DNA of 64,000 bases from the NCBI GenBank assembly GCA_964036665.1, contig OZ038527.1, positions 24,203,901-24,267,900 of the forward strand. Reading direction: 5' to 3'. Below, piece after piece: positions 45,201 through 54,361 of the stretch. The stretch's first letter is position 1, and every line of letters begins with the position of its first letter. Source of the DNA: Gordius sp. MW1 (Eukaryota; Nematomorpha; Gordioida; Gordea; Gordiidae). The notes beneath the pieces were generated by a model. It made no database searches. It was not told the origin of the DNA and worked only from the letters and a program-made list of their open reading frames with translations. The position numbers and the translations under genes are program-made.

Positions 45201-48074
45201 ATGATATAGAAGGGGAAGTGAGGTATTGTTGAGTTATTATATGTTTACTCTAGTAGTATTTCGATGTATATGTGTACGCTCGGGGACGAAAAATTAATAG
45301 TTCTGTTGTCTGTAAATCCCCTGTTGTATGGATGTGTGGGGGTACTACTTCGATGTTGTATTGATATTCTCGTAATTAGTTACTTATATGTGGATGGATT
45401 ATAATATTTTCGTTTTATATTAATTTTATCATATTTTTGTTATATATTTTATTTACATGATTTTTATTGTATATTTATATTATTATATGTTTGAGTTTAT
45501 AATGTTCTCCTTCTGTGTATGTTTATATCACACCGTTCGTGAGGATGTAGTGGTTGTCGATGTAAAACCGTAAAGATGTATAACGATGTATGTGAAATAG
45601 TGTGTTACGTCGTGATGTATATCAGAGCATGTATATTAATATTGTAATATTGTTTATTGTATATATATAGTCTTATATGTTTGATGGTGTATGTAAACTC
45701 TCATTCGGGTTATGTATGTGTATCACATCGTTCGGGTATCGTTAGTTAATATTGAGGGAAGTTGTCTAGGGATGTTCAACGTTGAATGTGAAATAGCGCA
45801 GTTGTGTCACTGTTTGTATAATGGAAAGTAATTATGATTATGTGATAATAATGTAGCTTTGTATATCGCGAACAATAACGTTACGGAAGAGGTCAACAAA
45901 CGAAAGGGTGTGAAAAAGAATCAGCAAGAGAAAAAGAAAAGGAAGTAAAAAGGGGAGATGTCGTATATGTCGTCTGTCATATACGTTTTAAATATCTGTG
46001 GTGTGGGAGAGAGGGGTGGGATAGCGGTCAGATGCAAGGGGAATTTACCAGATGCTAGACGATAGTAGGCTGGAGACAAAGAGGGTCTAAGAAGAATAAC
46101 GTAAGGGACGCAAGGGAGAGTAACAACTGGCGCAAGGGCTCAGTGAAGAGGGGAATTATTATCAGAGACAAAGAACACACATCATCGAACATCATTCAAT
46201 AATTAATTAATTCCCCTCGTAAAAACATATTGTAAATCGGGAGGCATATTATTTTTTGGTATTATCCTGATTACGAACATCGTCTGTATAAAAATTTGAG
46301 TTGATTTATAATAAAGATCGTATCCGAAAGTGAATAATCAACGTGTAGTAAATTGGATACTTAACAATTGTGACCATTTTTAATTTTAATTAAATTTATT
46401 TTCAAACTCAGCTACTTGCCCATCGCGTAGATAAAAGTTTAAAATTTAAGTTGATTTTTAATCCAATATTATTTATTTACCATATATTCTTTATAAATTT
46501 GCAATTCGATAAAAAACAAACATCATAATATGTTCTTGTGATAATTGATTATACCGCCATCTATAAATATTTTTTGTGGAAATGTAATTTTTCGAGTTTT
46601 TGACCATCTCGTAGCCGCTCCCAAACTTTTTATGATTGAAATATGATAATGGGTCATAAAGGAGTGCACATTGTGAAATTGGTGATTTAATATACCGGGT
46701 AAATATGTTTTTATGATTTTTCACTGATTTGACCACAAAAATTTACCGCAAAAGTTTGAGGTTTTTGGTTAAATTATTTCGATAGAGAATTTTTTAGGAA
46801 CAAAATGCACCAAAATTTGAGTGAATAATAACGCAATGACTTTTAAAAATATGACAAAAGTAGTAAAATCCATAAAACGCTCCCGAACGTGATTTTGGCC
46901 CTTTAAACGTCCATAACTTAAAAAGTATTGGCCCAAAATGGCTAAAATTTCGAGTAATTGCTTTAATAAATGAGGCCTACACCCTCGCCAAAAATTATCC
47001 TAATCTGAGATGGTAGGTCGAAAATCGTCTTTTTTTTGACGAATCGACATGGAATGGCCCAATAGTCATATTTAATTGATATGATATAAATAAGTTTTTA
47101 CCCAAATTAGTCTCTAATTTAAAATTGTCCCTAAATGGCATGGATTATATTTATAGTTGCAATCTTAGATTGGTTTTCTTCTTTGATTATATACATACCG
47201 TAACTGTTATTAATTAATATTTACCAAAATACAAAAAATTTTGTTTCAAACCTTTTATACCTAAATTAAATTTACCTAAAAGACCTTTATTGGTCATAGT
47301 TGAAGCTGGGAAGGTTGTAAAAACACCAGGGTCATGTAAATAGAATAAAATATTTTTGGGTATATAAAACTTTTTTTCTTCATAAATTTCCAAGGGAACA
47401 GAAGGTGGTTGAAAGTCAGAGTGTATAGGATTATATTCAGATGCTAGCCTTTCAGCCCCAAAATCTACCAATTCACTTGTTGGCACATGAGAATAATCTA
47501 ACAGACGACTGATTTTTTCTTCCTTGTGTATATTTGTTGTGTTCAATTCTGTTTTAAGAGGCAACTTTGCACTAACCATGCTATTGCAAGTTTTAGTATA
47601 ATTTTCTAATGAAATAGGTTCAAAGTTTTCTTTAGCCAAATCTGAAAAAAATAAAAATGCATTGCAAGTTTGAATACCTTCATTATCATATTTAGATAGG
47701 TCAAAGCCTTTGGAGGAAAGATTTATCAAATCCCACATATTTTTCAAAGTTCCATCACTTTCTTCTTGCAATTTATTAATGCTGTCCAAATTATGAGAAT
47801 AATTGTTATAGAGTATGGAATATTTAGGTTGTGATTTTAAAGCCAAACGTATAGAGGGCCAACTATCACCATAATATGCTCCATAAACACTATCAAAATA
47901 TTCTGTCGCAACATCACTTGGTGTTATAGGCTTATAAGAGGATGACTAACAAGTGCAATTTTGAAAAATGTTAAAGTAATAATTAAGGTTTACCAAGTGC
48001 TCATATTTTGCTTTAATTTTCTGCCTACGCGATATGCTCCTTTTAAATATTAAAAAAGAGTTTTTGTAAAGCAT
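36264..48074 (-). CDS. NSUN4: NSUN4, mitochondrial 12S-type rRNA m5C methyltransferase, six exons
   Basis: Methylates a cytosine in mitochondrial small-subunit rRNA using S-adenosylmethionine and, in mammals, works with MTERF4 in ribosome assembly. Exons on the - strand: 48074-47994, 47945-47225, 40156-40025, 37847-37690, 37491-37367, 36630-36264. All five joins keep frame (phases 0, 1, 1, 0, 2) and give 527 residues plus stop. Residues 1-27 are basic and suit a mitochondrial signal. Early on, GDSWPSIRLAL matches the family pattern GDLWPSIRVSL. The SAM site is LDMCAAPGGK (292-301). The two motif cysteines are C371 (LDVPCTSDR) and C423 (VYSTCS). The end NWGPLYFCKIERL is the usual NSUN4 C-terminus. 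About 140 residues longer than human NSUN4, mainly in exon 2 and the last exon. Intron 1 is 48 bp; intron 2 is 7.1 kb and filled by transposons. Confidence 0.93.
36895..37041. mobile_element. CGTAGCCAG-type MITE in the last NSUN4 intron
   Basis: GGCGTAGCCAGCATTGGATT at the left and CCCTGGCTAAGCCCATG at the right, with the family interior GGCAAAATGATCATTTTTTT. One of the most regular copies. Confidence 0.8.
37981..38060. repeat. G/A-rich repeat end, inverted copy of 1-75
   Basis: CGAGGGCCTTTGGCCCTCG hairpin followed by a purine-rich tract (GGGAAGGGGGAGAAGGGAAG). Lies in NSUN4 intron 3. Confidence 0.65.
38202..38300. repeat. Dispersed repeat with GGGTTAGGGTTAGATTTAG
   Basis: Second copy of the repeat at 31940-32045, same orientation, preceded by a duplicated ATATAGGCAAAATG. 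Confidence 0.75.
38400..39345. repeat. Minisatellite, units about 98-129 bp
   Basis: Seven copies of TTTGGCCAATGGTCA start at about 38406, 38514, 38612, 38721, 38850, 38978 and 39266. Each is followed by CATTGGTCAGCAGCCA, so CCAATGG and CCATTGG can pair as a small hairpin in every unit. Later units share GCGGACGGCCAAAAAGTCAT. The last interval is lengthened by a duplicated segment from 39085-39160. Sits in NSUN4 intron 3. Confidence 0.9.
39373..39720. repeat. Tandem AACTAGTTAAATTGCATAGC units and repeat end
   Basis: AACTAGTTAAATTGCATAGC followed by AGTAAACAACTTTTAT-TATG occurs at about 39101, 39389 and 39449. The right part, GGACAACGGACGGACAACC to TTGCATAGCAATTAA (39637-39690), is the inverted match to 10940-10980. 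Confidence 0.75.
41367..42148 (-). mobile_element. hAT (Charlie/Buster-like) element in the left LTR
   Basis: Ends CAGGGGTCGGCAACCTG and (reverse complement) CAGGGGTAGGCAACGCGGCG. Target copies TGCTAGAG (41359-41366) and TGCTAGAC (42149-42156); the right LTR keeps the empty site GATGCTAGACGATAG, which proves the insertion. Strong GGGCGCC palindrome near the right end. Keeps the N-terminal part of a transposase. Confidence 0.92.
41567..41845 (-). pseudogene. N-terminal piece of a Charlie/Buster-type hAT transposase
   Basis: The - frame has a BED-like finger CLFCNNSVAIPKKSKIERHF and, after about 40 residues, AVTIASYKISHLLAKNKKPF with TDG. The pattern ASYxVAxxIAKxxKPFxxGE is typical of the region behind the finger in GTF2IRD2/ZBED5/SCAND3-like hAT proteins. 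The core is missing. Confidence 0.8.
42504..42523 (+). other. Putative primer-binding site
   Basis: TTGGCCCCCAACGTTAATTG directly behind the left LTR; its start resembles the TGGCGCCCAACG class of tRNA-primed sites. Confidence 0.5.
42825..43112 (+). CDS. Gag-like protein with two CCHC zinc knuckles, 95 residues
   Basis: A short protein of the LTR element. The C-terminal half holds two perfect CX2CX4HX4C knuckles: CYKCGEMGHETRSC and CFLCRGEGHRAREC, separated by a basic linker, and ends in PRRAQA. The N-terminal half has a hydrophobic, cysteine-containing stretch (ILNCIIACCKRCEAC) that is unusual for gag. In retroelements such knuckles bind the RNA during packaging. Capsid and matrix parts are missing, so it is a remnant or a minimal gag. 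Confidence 0.8.
   Translation: MYIKHRYVAEFYVYISCVCIGFTVNVILNCIIACCKRCEACRGDKRNRNWVAKCYKCGEMGHETRSCPGNNQKLVCFLCRGEGHRARECPRRAQA
43130..43395. repeat. 132-bp tandem duplication in the LTR element
   Basis: Two copies begin TGTACTCCG at 43130 and 43262 and share TTAATTATATTTAAAGTGTT and TTTAAATTTNTCATAGAT. The frame across both gives a hydrophobic peptide of doubtful reality. Confidence 0.8.
43684..44391 (+). mobile_element. hAT (Charlie/Buster-like) element in the LTR interior
   Basis: Ends CAGTGATTCTTAACCTGGGG and (reverse complement) CAGTGGTTCTTAACC. Exact 8-bp target copy CGCTAGAG (43676-43683, 44392-44399). 708 bp. Subterminal GGGGGTCGCG motifs face each other. Keeps the C-terminal part of a transposase. 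Confidence 0.95.
43856..44116 (+). pseudogene. C-terminal piece of a ZBED5-like hAT transposase
   Basis: Reads LPQFWRQIRAEYPPLFSAAI, LLPFASTYLCEKGFSTM, IKTKTCNRLRLD and then IEPRINKL. This is the known end of ZBED5/FAM200-type hAT proteins (FW-xxxxYPxLxxxAxxxLLPFxTTYLCExGFS, KxRNRLxxxxDLRLALxxIxPRIxxL). No start codon and no core domain, so it is a fragment. Confidence 0.88.
44400..45943 (+). other. Internal region of the LTR element without recognisable pol
   Basis: Open frames near 44324-44796 are richer in GC but match nothing I know. An A-rich AATAAT array lies at about 45115-45200 and a TA run at 45075-45090. No reverse transcriptase motif (such as YxDD) was seen in any frame. Confidence 0.5.
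45943..45958 (+). other. Polypurine tract
   Basis: AAGTAAAAAGGGGAGA immediately before the right LTR. Confidence 0.75.
45959..46366 (+). repeat. Right LTR, 408 bp
   Basis: Intact copy beginning TGTCGTATATG and ending GGATACTTAACA; it preserves the empty target site of the hAT element found in the left LTR. Confidence 0.92.
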
Positions 48075-48194
48075 GGCCTGTGAAATGTCATGAATGCATT
48101 GAACATCTGTTCATACTTAAAGTTCAAGCATAATTAAAAAAAATTATAATATTTTTAAAAGGCTTTAAAAAGGTTTCTTAAAATAATTTGAGCA

Positions 48195-48356
48195 TAGGTA
48201 TAGCCAGGTTTTGAATTAAGGAGGGGGCAAAATTGCTTTAAGTTTAATTAGGGGGAGGAGGGGGGGGGCAAAATATAAATTTATTTTTATTTTTAAGGCT
48301 TCTTGTATTGCAGTTTTTATTGTTATTTAGGAGGGAGGGGGCCTGGCTTCGCCCAT
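48195..48356. mobile_element. CGTAGCCAG-type MITE, decayed
   Basis: GGTATAGCCAGGTTTTGAATT at the left and GGCCTGGCTTCGCCCATGAA at the right, with several G-runs; lies about 120 bp upstream of the NSUN4 start. Confidence 0.65.
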
Positions 48357-48589
48357 GAATTTGAAATAGACATTTATATCTTATCATTAATCCTCTAAGT
48401 TAACGCCTAGGGAGGGGCTATTGGACAAAGGCAGGCGCAAAGCTATAAGAGAAGGGGGAAATTTTCTTCCCTTAGCATAAAAAAAATATTTAGAATCATA
48501 AAATCACTTGGATTTTAAAGTTCAAAAATACATTTTCCTTTTTTTAAAGTTATGGATCTACATTTTTCTATTATTCTATTTTATTATAA

Positions 48590-49010
48590 GTCAGATGCGT
48601 AGCTAAAATTTCTCGGGGGGGGGGGGAGAGCTGCCTTAAATTTCGTTAAAAATTGTATTTGTAATTAAAAATAAAAATTAATCATTTAAAAAGGCTGCTG
48701 AGCTCTCTCGGCCTAGTGGCCGGGCAGGCAACCGTTATAAATTTCTCAAGTACGCCCAGGCGGGCACCATATCAATGATATGTTTATATAGTTTAATATT
48801 TTTTGTCAATTTTTTATTTACAAAATTTAAGAGTAAAATTTTTTTTTCTAAATTATGACAAAATTAATGCTTGAAATTTATCGTCATTTTGGGCACAGCA
48901 GTTAGGACAGCATTAATTAATTAAGCATTCAAAGGGCTTGGGCGGGCGCAGGGGGGTAATTTAGTTATCAAACCGTAATAGGTTCTGGCAGAAAAATTTA
49001 AACAAATATG
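48590..49010. mobile_element. MITE fragment and decayed GC-rich hAT MITE
   Basis: GATGCGTAGCTAAAATTTCTC with a G-run at 48594-48630 is a left-end fragment of the CGTAGCCAG family. From 48690 CTCTCTCGGCCTAGTGGCCGG to GGCAGAAAAATTTAAACAAA at 49002 follows the layout of the hAT MITE at 6296-6660, without clear target copies. Confidence 0.5.
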
Positions 49011-49310
49011 ATCAATGATAAAGGTATTAATTCTGTGTAACTAGTGATGTAATGAGTAGGCCGGAAGGCACGCCATGAGTCTGCAAAAGTTATATTATAG
49101 TGTGAATAAAAGAGCCAACCCTCATTGATAGCCTCCTTTTCTTTTGAAGACCTTTAATGTGGGTGTGTTGCAAACTGACCAGTAGTATATTATTTTTTCA
49201 TAGAAACTCTACTGTAATTAGATATATGCTTAGGGACCTGTTAGGTGTTATAAATGTTACAAAGTACCCCCTCATCACACTTAATTTGATTCAGCAATGG
49301 GGTGGTTTAA

Positions 49311-49671
49311 TCTATATATATAAAGTAAAGTGTATGTATGTATGTAAGGGCTAAATTCTGAAACTACCGGCCCGATTCGCGCGAAACTTTACCCGTAAAT
49401 TCCCAGGGCGGCCAGGGGTAAAATAGCTTTTGCAGAATCCTAAAATTCCTTATATTTGTAAAAAAGGGCTAAATTCTGAAACTACCGGCCAGATTCGCGC
49501 GAAAATTTAGCCGTAGATGCCGAGGGCGGCCAGGGGTAAAATAGCTTTTTCAGATTCCTAAATTACCTTTTCGTTTTAAAAATATCGGACCCAGCAGTTT
49601 CATTTATAGCATCATATACAATAATGACGTCATACATACAAGGCTGAAGTTTTTTCGAATTATATATTTAA
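49311..49671 (+). mobile_element. Helentron-like (HINE) element, 3' end missing
   Basis: Begins TCTATATATATAAAGTAAAG then TGTATGTATGTATGTAAGGG, a typical Helentron/Helitron-type 5' end. Contains two direct subunits of about 130 bp with CTACCGGCCMGATTCGCGCG and GGGCGGCCAGGGGTAAAATAG. The interior matches the complete copy at 54590-55034, but the 3' terminus is lost. Confidence 0.7.
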
Positions 49672-49819
49672 AAGTTTAATAAAAATGTTACAGTACGGTC
49701 AAAATTATTGGTCTGCCCAGACGGTAAACAGCTCATTTTTTTGATTTAGTAGCTTGTTATTCTTTTGAAAAGTTTAGGCATATAATTTAAAAATTATTTC
49801 CATTATTTCTAGTGGCGCC

Positions 49820-50490
49820 CCTTAGCTGCCGCAGTTTGGTTAGCAGGAACGGTAGTGAGTATGTCGGTCGTATATTAATGAATGTCACCTCTGCATATAG
49901 CGTCGTCTAACATTGAACCTTCAATGATTCAGAATTAACTGAGATAATAGGTCGTAGGTTTTGATTTGCGATGGAATAGGTTTAACAGCAGGAGGTAAAG
50001 CATTTGCTGTAGATGTGATTGACGCAAGCGGGGAGTGCATAGAATTAATAACCAGAGCTCCTGTGCTAGATGGCTGGATAGTACTTTACCTAGTACCGTG
50101 CCAGCTCATGTAACTCCAATAGCAAATCGTTTCTAATTTAGTCAAAAGCTATTGTGTTTGGGCTGTTTATAGGGCTAGCATAACGTTCTAATTATAAGAG
50201 GGACGACTAGTAGTGATTATTCCACACCCGTTCGTTTTTCCCTGAGGGCTCATGTAACTGAGATGTTCATGTGTAAGCCAGCGTACGTGTTTGTGGACGT
50301 TTGGTTATCTTGTGTAGATTCGTTGGCCGCCTGGTATGCTGTTGTGGCTATATGAGCTCGTGGGTTTATAGGGGCCGAAAAATGCCTAAAAGTAAAGATC
50401 AAATCATTTTAAATCCCACGAGGTTTAGTTTATGGCTAAGCACCAAAGGCCACGCTAAAACAAAGCATTTAAACCACAAATAACTTTGCT
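49820..50490. other. Unassigned segment with higher GC; possible exon
   Basis: Distinctly richer in GC than its flanks. After CGTAG at 49952, the + frame from about 49957 to 50108 is open and protein-like (IGLTAGGKAFAVDVIDASGE, then LITRAPVLDGWIVLY). A second short + frame starts at an ATG near 50381 (MPKSKDQIILNPTRF) and stops at 50483. Neither matches a family I know, and no exon joins could be fixed. It may be an unknown gene or an unrecognised element. Confidence 0.3.
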
Positions 50491-50935
50491 TGTTCTTATA
50501 TTAGTATAAAAAGAGTCTTTCTAATTTAGGCTTGGAAAACAACTAGAGTCTTCACTTTAATTATTTAATAGTTATGAAGTAATCTAATAAATCTGCACTA
50601 TTAAATCTTAAAAAATAGTAAAAAGCGTTTAAGAAATTCTTTCTCTCCCCTTTAAAAATTTTTTGGCTATGCGTCTGGACATAAGGTATGCAATTGGCTT
50701 TAAATCTTTACTCACAATATTTTTTATTCTATTACTTTGCTCGTTCTCTGACAATCAAAGTTATACTATAGGATGTATATTCCTATAATTTTAATATGTA
50801 AGGGATGCAAGATTAGAAATTTTTATTGTGTATGTAATTACCATCGTTTATTTGTTAAAAAATAAGTTTTTAAAAATCTAAAAAACTTAATAAACTTTAT
50901 TCAATTACATTTTCATGAAAGCAATTCACCAAGCT
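50491..50935. other. AT-rich stretch, no gene seen
   Basis: Nothing recognised. Confidence 0.5.
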
Positions 50936-51094
50936 ATGGGCGTAGCCAGGGAATGGCAGGGCGGGGCGGCTGCGTCCCTCTAAATCCAAAAAAACGTCAA
51001 AATTAAATATAATTGAGGCTCACATTTTGAAAAATTATAGATTTACCCCTCCCTAAATCATTATTGCCCCCCTCTAATTCCGGCCACGCCAATG
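50936..51094. mobile_element. CGTAGCCAG-type MITE
   Basis: ATGGGCGTAGCCAGGGAATGG at the left, AATTCCGGCCACGCCAATG at the right, with the family interior TAAATCATTATTGCCCCCC near the right end. Confidence 0.75.
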
Positions 51095-51402
51095 CACCAA
51101 ACTGGTTTTTGATATCCACGAATGAATTAAAGTACCCTTTTGCAAAAACTGACTGCATCAACCGGGACAATAATTAAGCTATTGGTGAATACGGCTAATG
51201 TGGTAACACCTATCAGCCAACTTTTTCTAAGTGCTCCTTTACTAAATTTGGGGCATGCGGTTTTGCGTTGTGGCTAATAACTTTAGTTTTTTGCCTATTT
51301 GGATTGTTTTTGTGCCAATGCAAGACTTAACTTAGTAAATTGCTCTTTTTGAATATCAGCATTTACTGTCTAAATTTTAAGAGTTAAGAGTACGCCACAC
51401 CA

Positions 51403-51648
51403 TTAGAATTTCTTCTTGACGGGCCTGTTTAACCTGGTATCATCGAGGGTTTCAAACGCCTGGGATTTACTTAATAAATCTACTTTTCAACCCCGAACCA
51501 GTCAACAAAAGAATAGTAACATGGTCAACCGATGTGCAATGATTTTTTGGGTAATTCATATGGTACTCAGTTACCCTGCTTCTCTACCAATCCTATTGCA
51601 TGTAGATCTCCAAAATAGCAATTCAAAAGTTTTTAAACTCTGTGCCAT
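51403..51648 (-). CDS. Doubtful two-exon small protein, 46 residues
   Basis: On the - strand, ATG at 51648 opens a frame (ELLFWRSTCNRIGREA) that ends at a good donor GTAACT (51575). A second segment, 51469-51403, joins in phase (TLDDTRLNRPVKKKF, stop). The product is basic and unknown. Just outside the start lies the right end of a CGTAGCCAG-type MITE, so the frame could be repeat interior. Treat as a weak candidate only. Confidence 0.18.
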
Positions 51649-51709
51649 TGATCGACTGATTTTTCCAATTTTTGATCTTAAATTTTTTTCTATCAACCTA
51701 AACGCCCCC

Positions 51710-51726
51710 CCCGGCTACGCCACTGC
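51710..51726. repeat. Solo right end of the CGTAGCCAG MITE
   Basis: CCCCCCCCGGCTACGCCACTG without a matching left end nearby. Confidence 0.5.
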
Positions 51727-53854
51727 ATAAAACGATATTAAAGGTTGATCTAAGGCACATTTTTGAATATGTGATTTATGGTTAATTATGGCGTCTTATA
51801 AGAAAATGGTGATAATTACCTCTAATATACAAAATATTTAATATGCATGAACAATTTGATTTACCATATTTACATAGATTACCTTCAATTTTACAAAGAG
51901 ATTGCATACATTATTGATTTTCCTTTTATATTATATTCTAATAAAACAATGCACTCATCAAATCTAAGTTCTTAGTCTTAGTTAACATAATGAACACGTT
52001 TTTACTTAGATGAATAGATGATTTAACTAATGCAAAATTTTGACACTTCAACTCAACCTGATCCAGGCAGTCGTAATTTAAATTTATTTTTCAAAGCAAA
52101 ACAAGCCTTTTTGTTGTTGTTACAAAACACCATTTAGATTAATAAATAAGCCGGATTCAAAAATAAATTATAGGCATATGTTTAATAAATGTTTAACTTA
52201 AATAGAATTTTTATATTAAAAGCCAACATTTTTATAAAATGTTTATTATAATTTATGATAATTAGGAAGTGTGTTTCGTTATTAAAAGATAAACTTTTGT
52301 TGATTAATGATCTCACCATATTAAACGTAGCGATTATATAATTAAGAATACTAAATTGATTTATACTCTTTACCATATAAATCTTAATTATATGAATTTT
52401 ATAATTGCTTAATAATAATTTGCGCTTGCGTATGAATATACATTTAAGTCAACTCTATAACAGAACGTATTTGTAAATTGAACATTTGATATCAAGCTAA
52501 CATTTTGTAATAATTAAAATGCTATTTTTAAATGAATTATATAATATGTGTTAGATAACAGAAACAGAAACTGTATTTAATGTAGTTGATGTTTATGATG
52601 TGACTATTAAATATATTAAACACTTTTCCCTCTTTATTTAATATTCTTGGTGTGGCCTTAATAAAATTAATGTACAAGGCTGTCCGTTTTGAAACACATG
52701 CTTTGATAAAGACGTCATGCTATTTGGTTCTTAAATATTTCAATTATTAAATGACAATTTTGCAAATTGAAAATACAGCGACCACCTAGAACGATTGTAA
52801 TTTACGATTGTTTAACAAGCATTATATAGTTATAGTCTCATATACGTGATATTTTGCTAATAAAATGTTCACAAATCTCGGTTGGTGTTATAAATTAGTT
52901 GATTTAACGGGCGGACAAGGAGGATAATTTTATCCGCTAAGTTGTTAATAATTTTAGGTATTTGCAGTTTGAGAGATTTATAAATATAGCATAAATTCTG
53001 TTCTATACTATGCTGACAAAATATATAGCAATTTTATTTGAAATAATTTACAAAATTATAATTATCTGTTTGTAGTTTAACAAAGTTTTCAAGGTTTTTG
53101 CAAAACATTTAACATGTTTTTTAAAGTATAAAGAAATTGTTTATTTTTCGGGATCTATATAATGATTAATTTTATACAAGTTATTGAAATTGTGAAATAT
53201 GGTGTGAAAATACGGTTATTATAAACTATAATCAAAATTATTTTTATCTCAAATTATTAGTTTGTGACTGTACTTTTGTTAGAACATTCAGCTTATGATG
53301 ACAAGTGTTATTTATAAATTATAAAGTAATTGTAGGTAAAACAATTTGCAATTGTAAATTTTTCTTAATCGTTCAGATTTCAACATTTATATATATTGTA
53401 GAACGCCCCATTTCTACTTTTAAGCATAGACTCGATAGGATCGACTGTTTAACTAATAATTACAATCGATCATTAAATAAATTTCCTGCAAGTCAATTTG
53501 TTGACAAGATTTGAATAACAATTTTTTTTGATTTTAAAGGCTTAAGAGTTTTCATAACATTTACATACAAAATACAAAATAGTCAATGAATACATTCCTC
53601 ATTTATGTAGCCAAATGGAATGGAAGCAGGAAGATGCAGCTCCCTCTTACTAACTCTTCCCAAATATTTAACAATAATCTGTTTAGAATTTTACTTTACG
53701 AAGTCTTTTACCGCCCATCGAATTGAAATCTATGCTCGTGTCCTATTTAATTATTCTCGTAATACTATTGATTACTTTGCTTTAAGGTTAAAACCTTTTT
53801 AAAATTTAAACGTGTCTTTCAAATTATAAAAGGCGATTGTATATATTGCTATTG
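51727..53854. other. Long AT-rich stretch, no gene seen
   Basis: About 2.1 kb. Short frames at 53305-53514 and 53620-53802 have no recognisable content. A palindromic TGACGTCAT-like GACGTCAT lies at about 52711. Confidence 0.5.
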
Positions 53855-53862
53855 CTCTAAAG

Positions 53863-54051
53863 TAGTGTTGTTAATCTGCTCGAATTGGTTGTGCTGGTAT
53901 AGTGTAGTGCTAACCCTGGTAATAGGCACATATCTCCTACCATTACCATCATTATTAAGCAGCATGTGGTGCTTATGATGATGGTAATGGGCGAGAAGTA
54001 TGCTACTATCATAGGTTATGGTAGTTGCATTTTGGCATATAAACAACACTA
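53863..54051. mobile_element. hAT-type MITE, TAGTGTTGTT ends, 189 bp
   Basis: Ends TAGTGTTGTTAATCTG and (reverse complement) TAGTGTTGTTTATATG. Exact target copy CTCTAAAG (53855-53862, 54052-54059). The centre folds into a hairpin pairing CCATTACCATCAT with ATGATGGTAATGG. Confidence 0.92.
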
Positions 54052-54059
54052 CTCTAAAG

Positions 54060-54361
54060 TCAGTATTTTTTGACATTATATAACGACAGTATTTTACTAA
54101 TATTTTTATTGTCATAGGAATCTTTAAATATGACAAAATATATTTTTTGTAATATGACAAATAAAATGTTTAAATTACAACAACGATTATGATATTCATC
54201 AGTTTTCGCTAATGAGTACACGTGACGAACAGTTGGTTAATAAAGAAGGTGATTATAAGATGGGAAATAATAGCATAATTATAATAATAATGACGTATAT
54301 GGAAGTGTAAACAAATAAATAATAAGGGGTAAACACAATAATGACATATCTAAGGTGTAAA
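54060..54361. other. AT-rich 3' flank of the peptide gene
   Basis: Lies downstream of the peptide gene on the - strand. Several T-rich tracts; no clean AATAAA (- strand) within 60 bp of the stop was seen, though the TTTATT at about 54315-54320 could serve. Confidence 0.4.

Larger units (their letters stand above)
41265..46366 (+). mobile_element. Non-autonomous LTR retrotransposon with zinc knuckles
   Basis: Two direct LTRs begin TGTCGTATATG and end CTTAACA. The right one is 408 bp (45959-46366). The left one (41265-42503) is 449 bp once a nested hAT element is removed; the extra length is a 19-bp and a 22-bp direct duplication. A primer-binding-like TTGGCCCCCAACGTTAATTG follows the left LTR, and a purine tract AAGTAAAAAGGGGAGA precedes the right LTR. 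The internal part codes for a short gag-like zinc-knuckle protein but no protease, reverse transcriptase or integrase, so it depends on another element. The LTRs are otherwise nearly identical, so insertion was fairly recent. A clear 5-bp target copy was not found. Confidence 0.92.
40448..47060. mobile_element. Fold-back element with about 630-bp arms, filled by an LTR element
   Basis: Outer ends are GGGTCATTCCATGACAAATC (40448) and the reverse complement of GAATCGACATGGAATGGCCC (47060). The left arm, to about 41085, is the inverted counterpart of about 46375-47060, with conserved blocks GGGTGTAGGCCTCATTTA, AAAGTCATTGCGTTATTC and CCATCTATAAA. Arms are clearly diverged, so it is old. An LTR retrotransposon occupies the middle. 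Superfamily unknown to me; a clear target duplication was not found. All of it lies inside NSUN4 intron 2. Confidence 0.75.
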
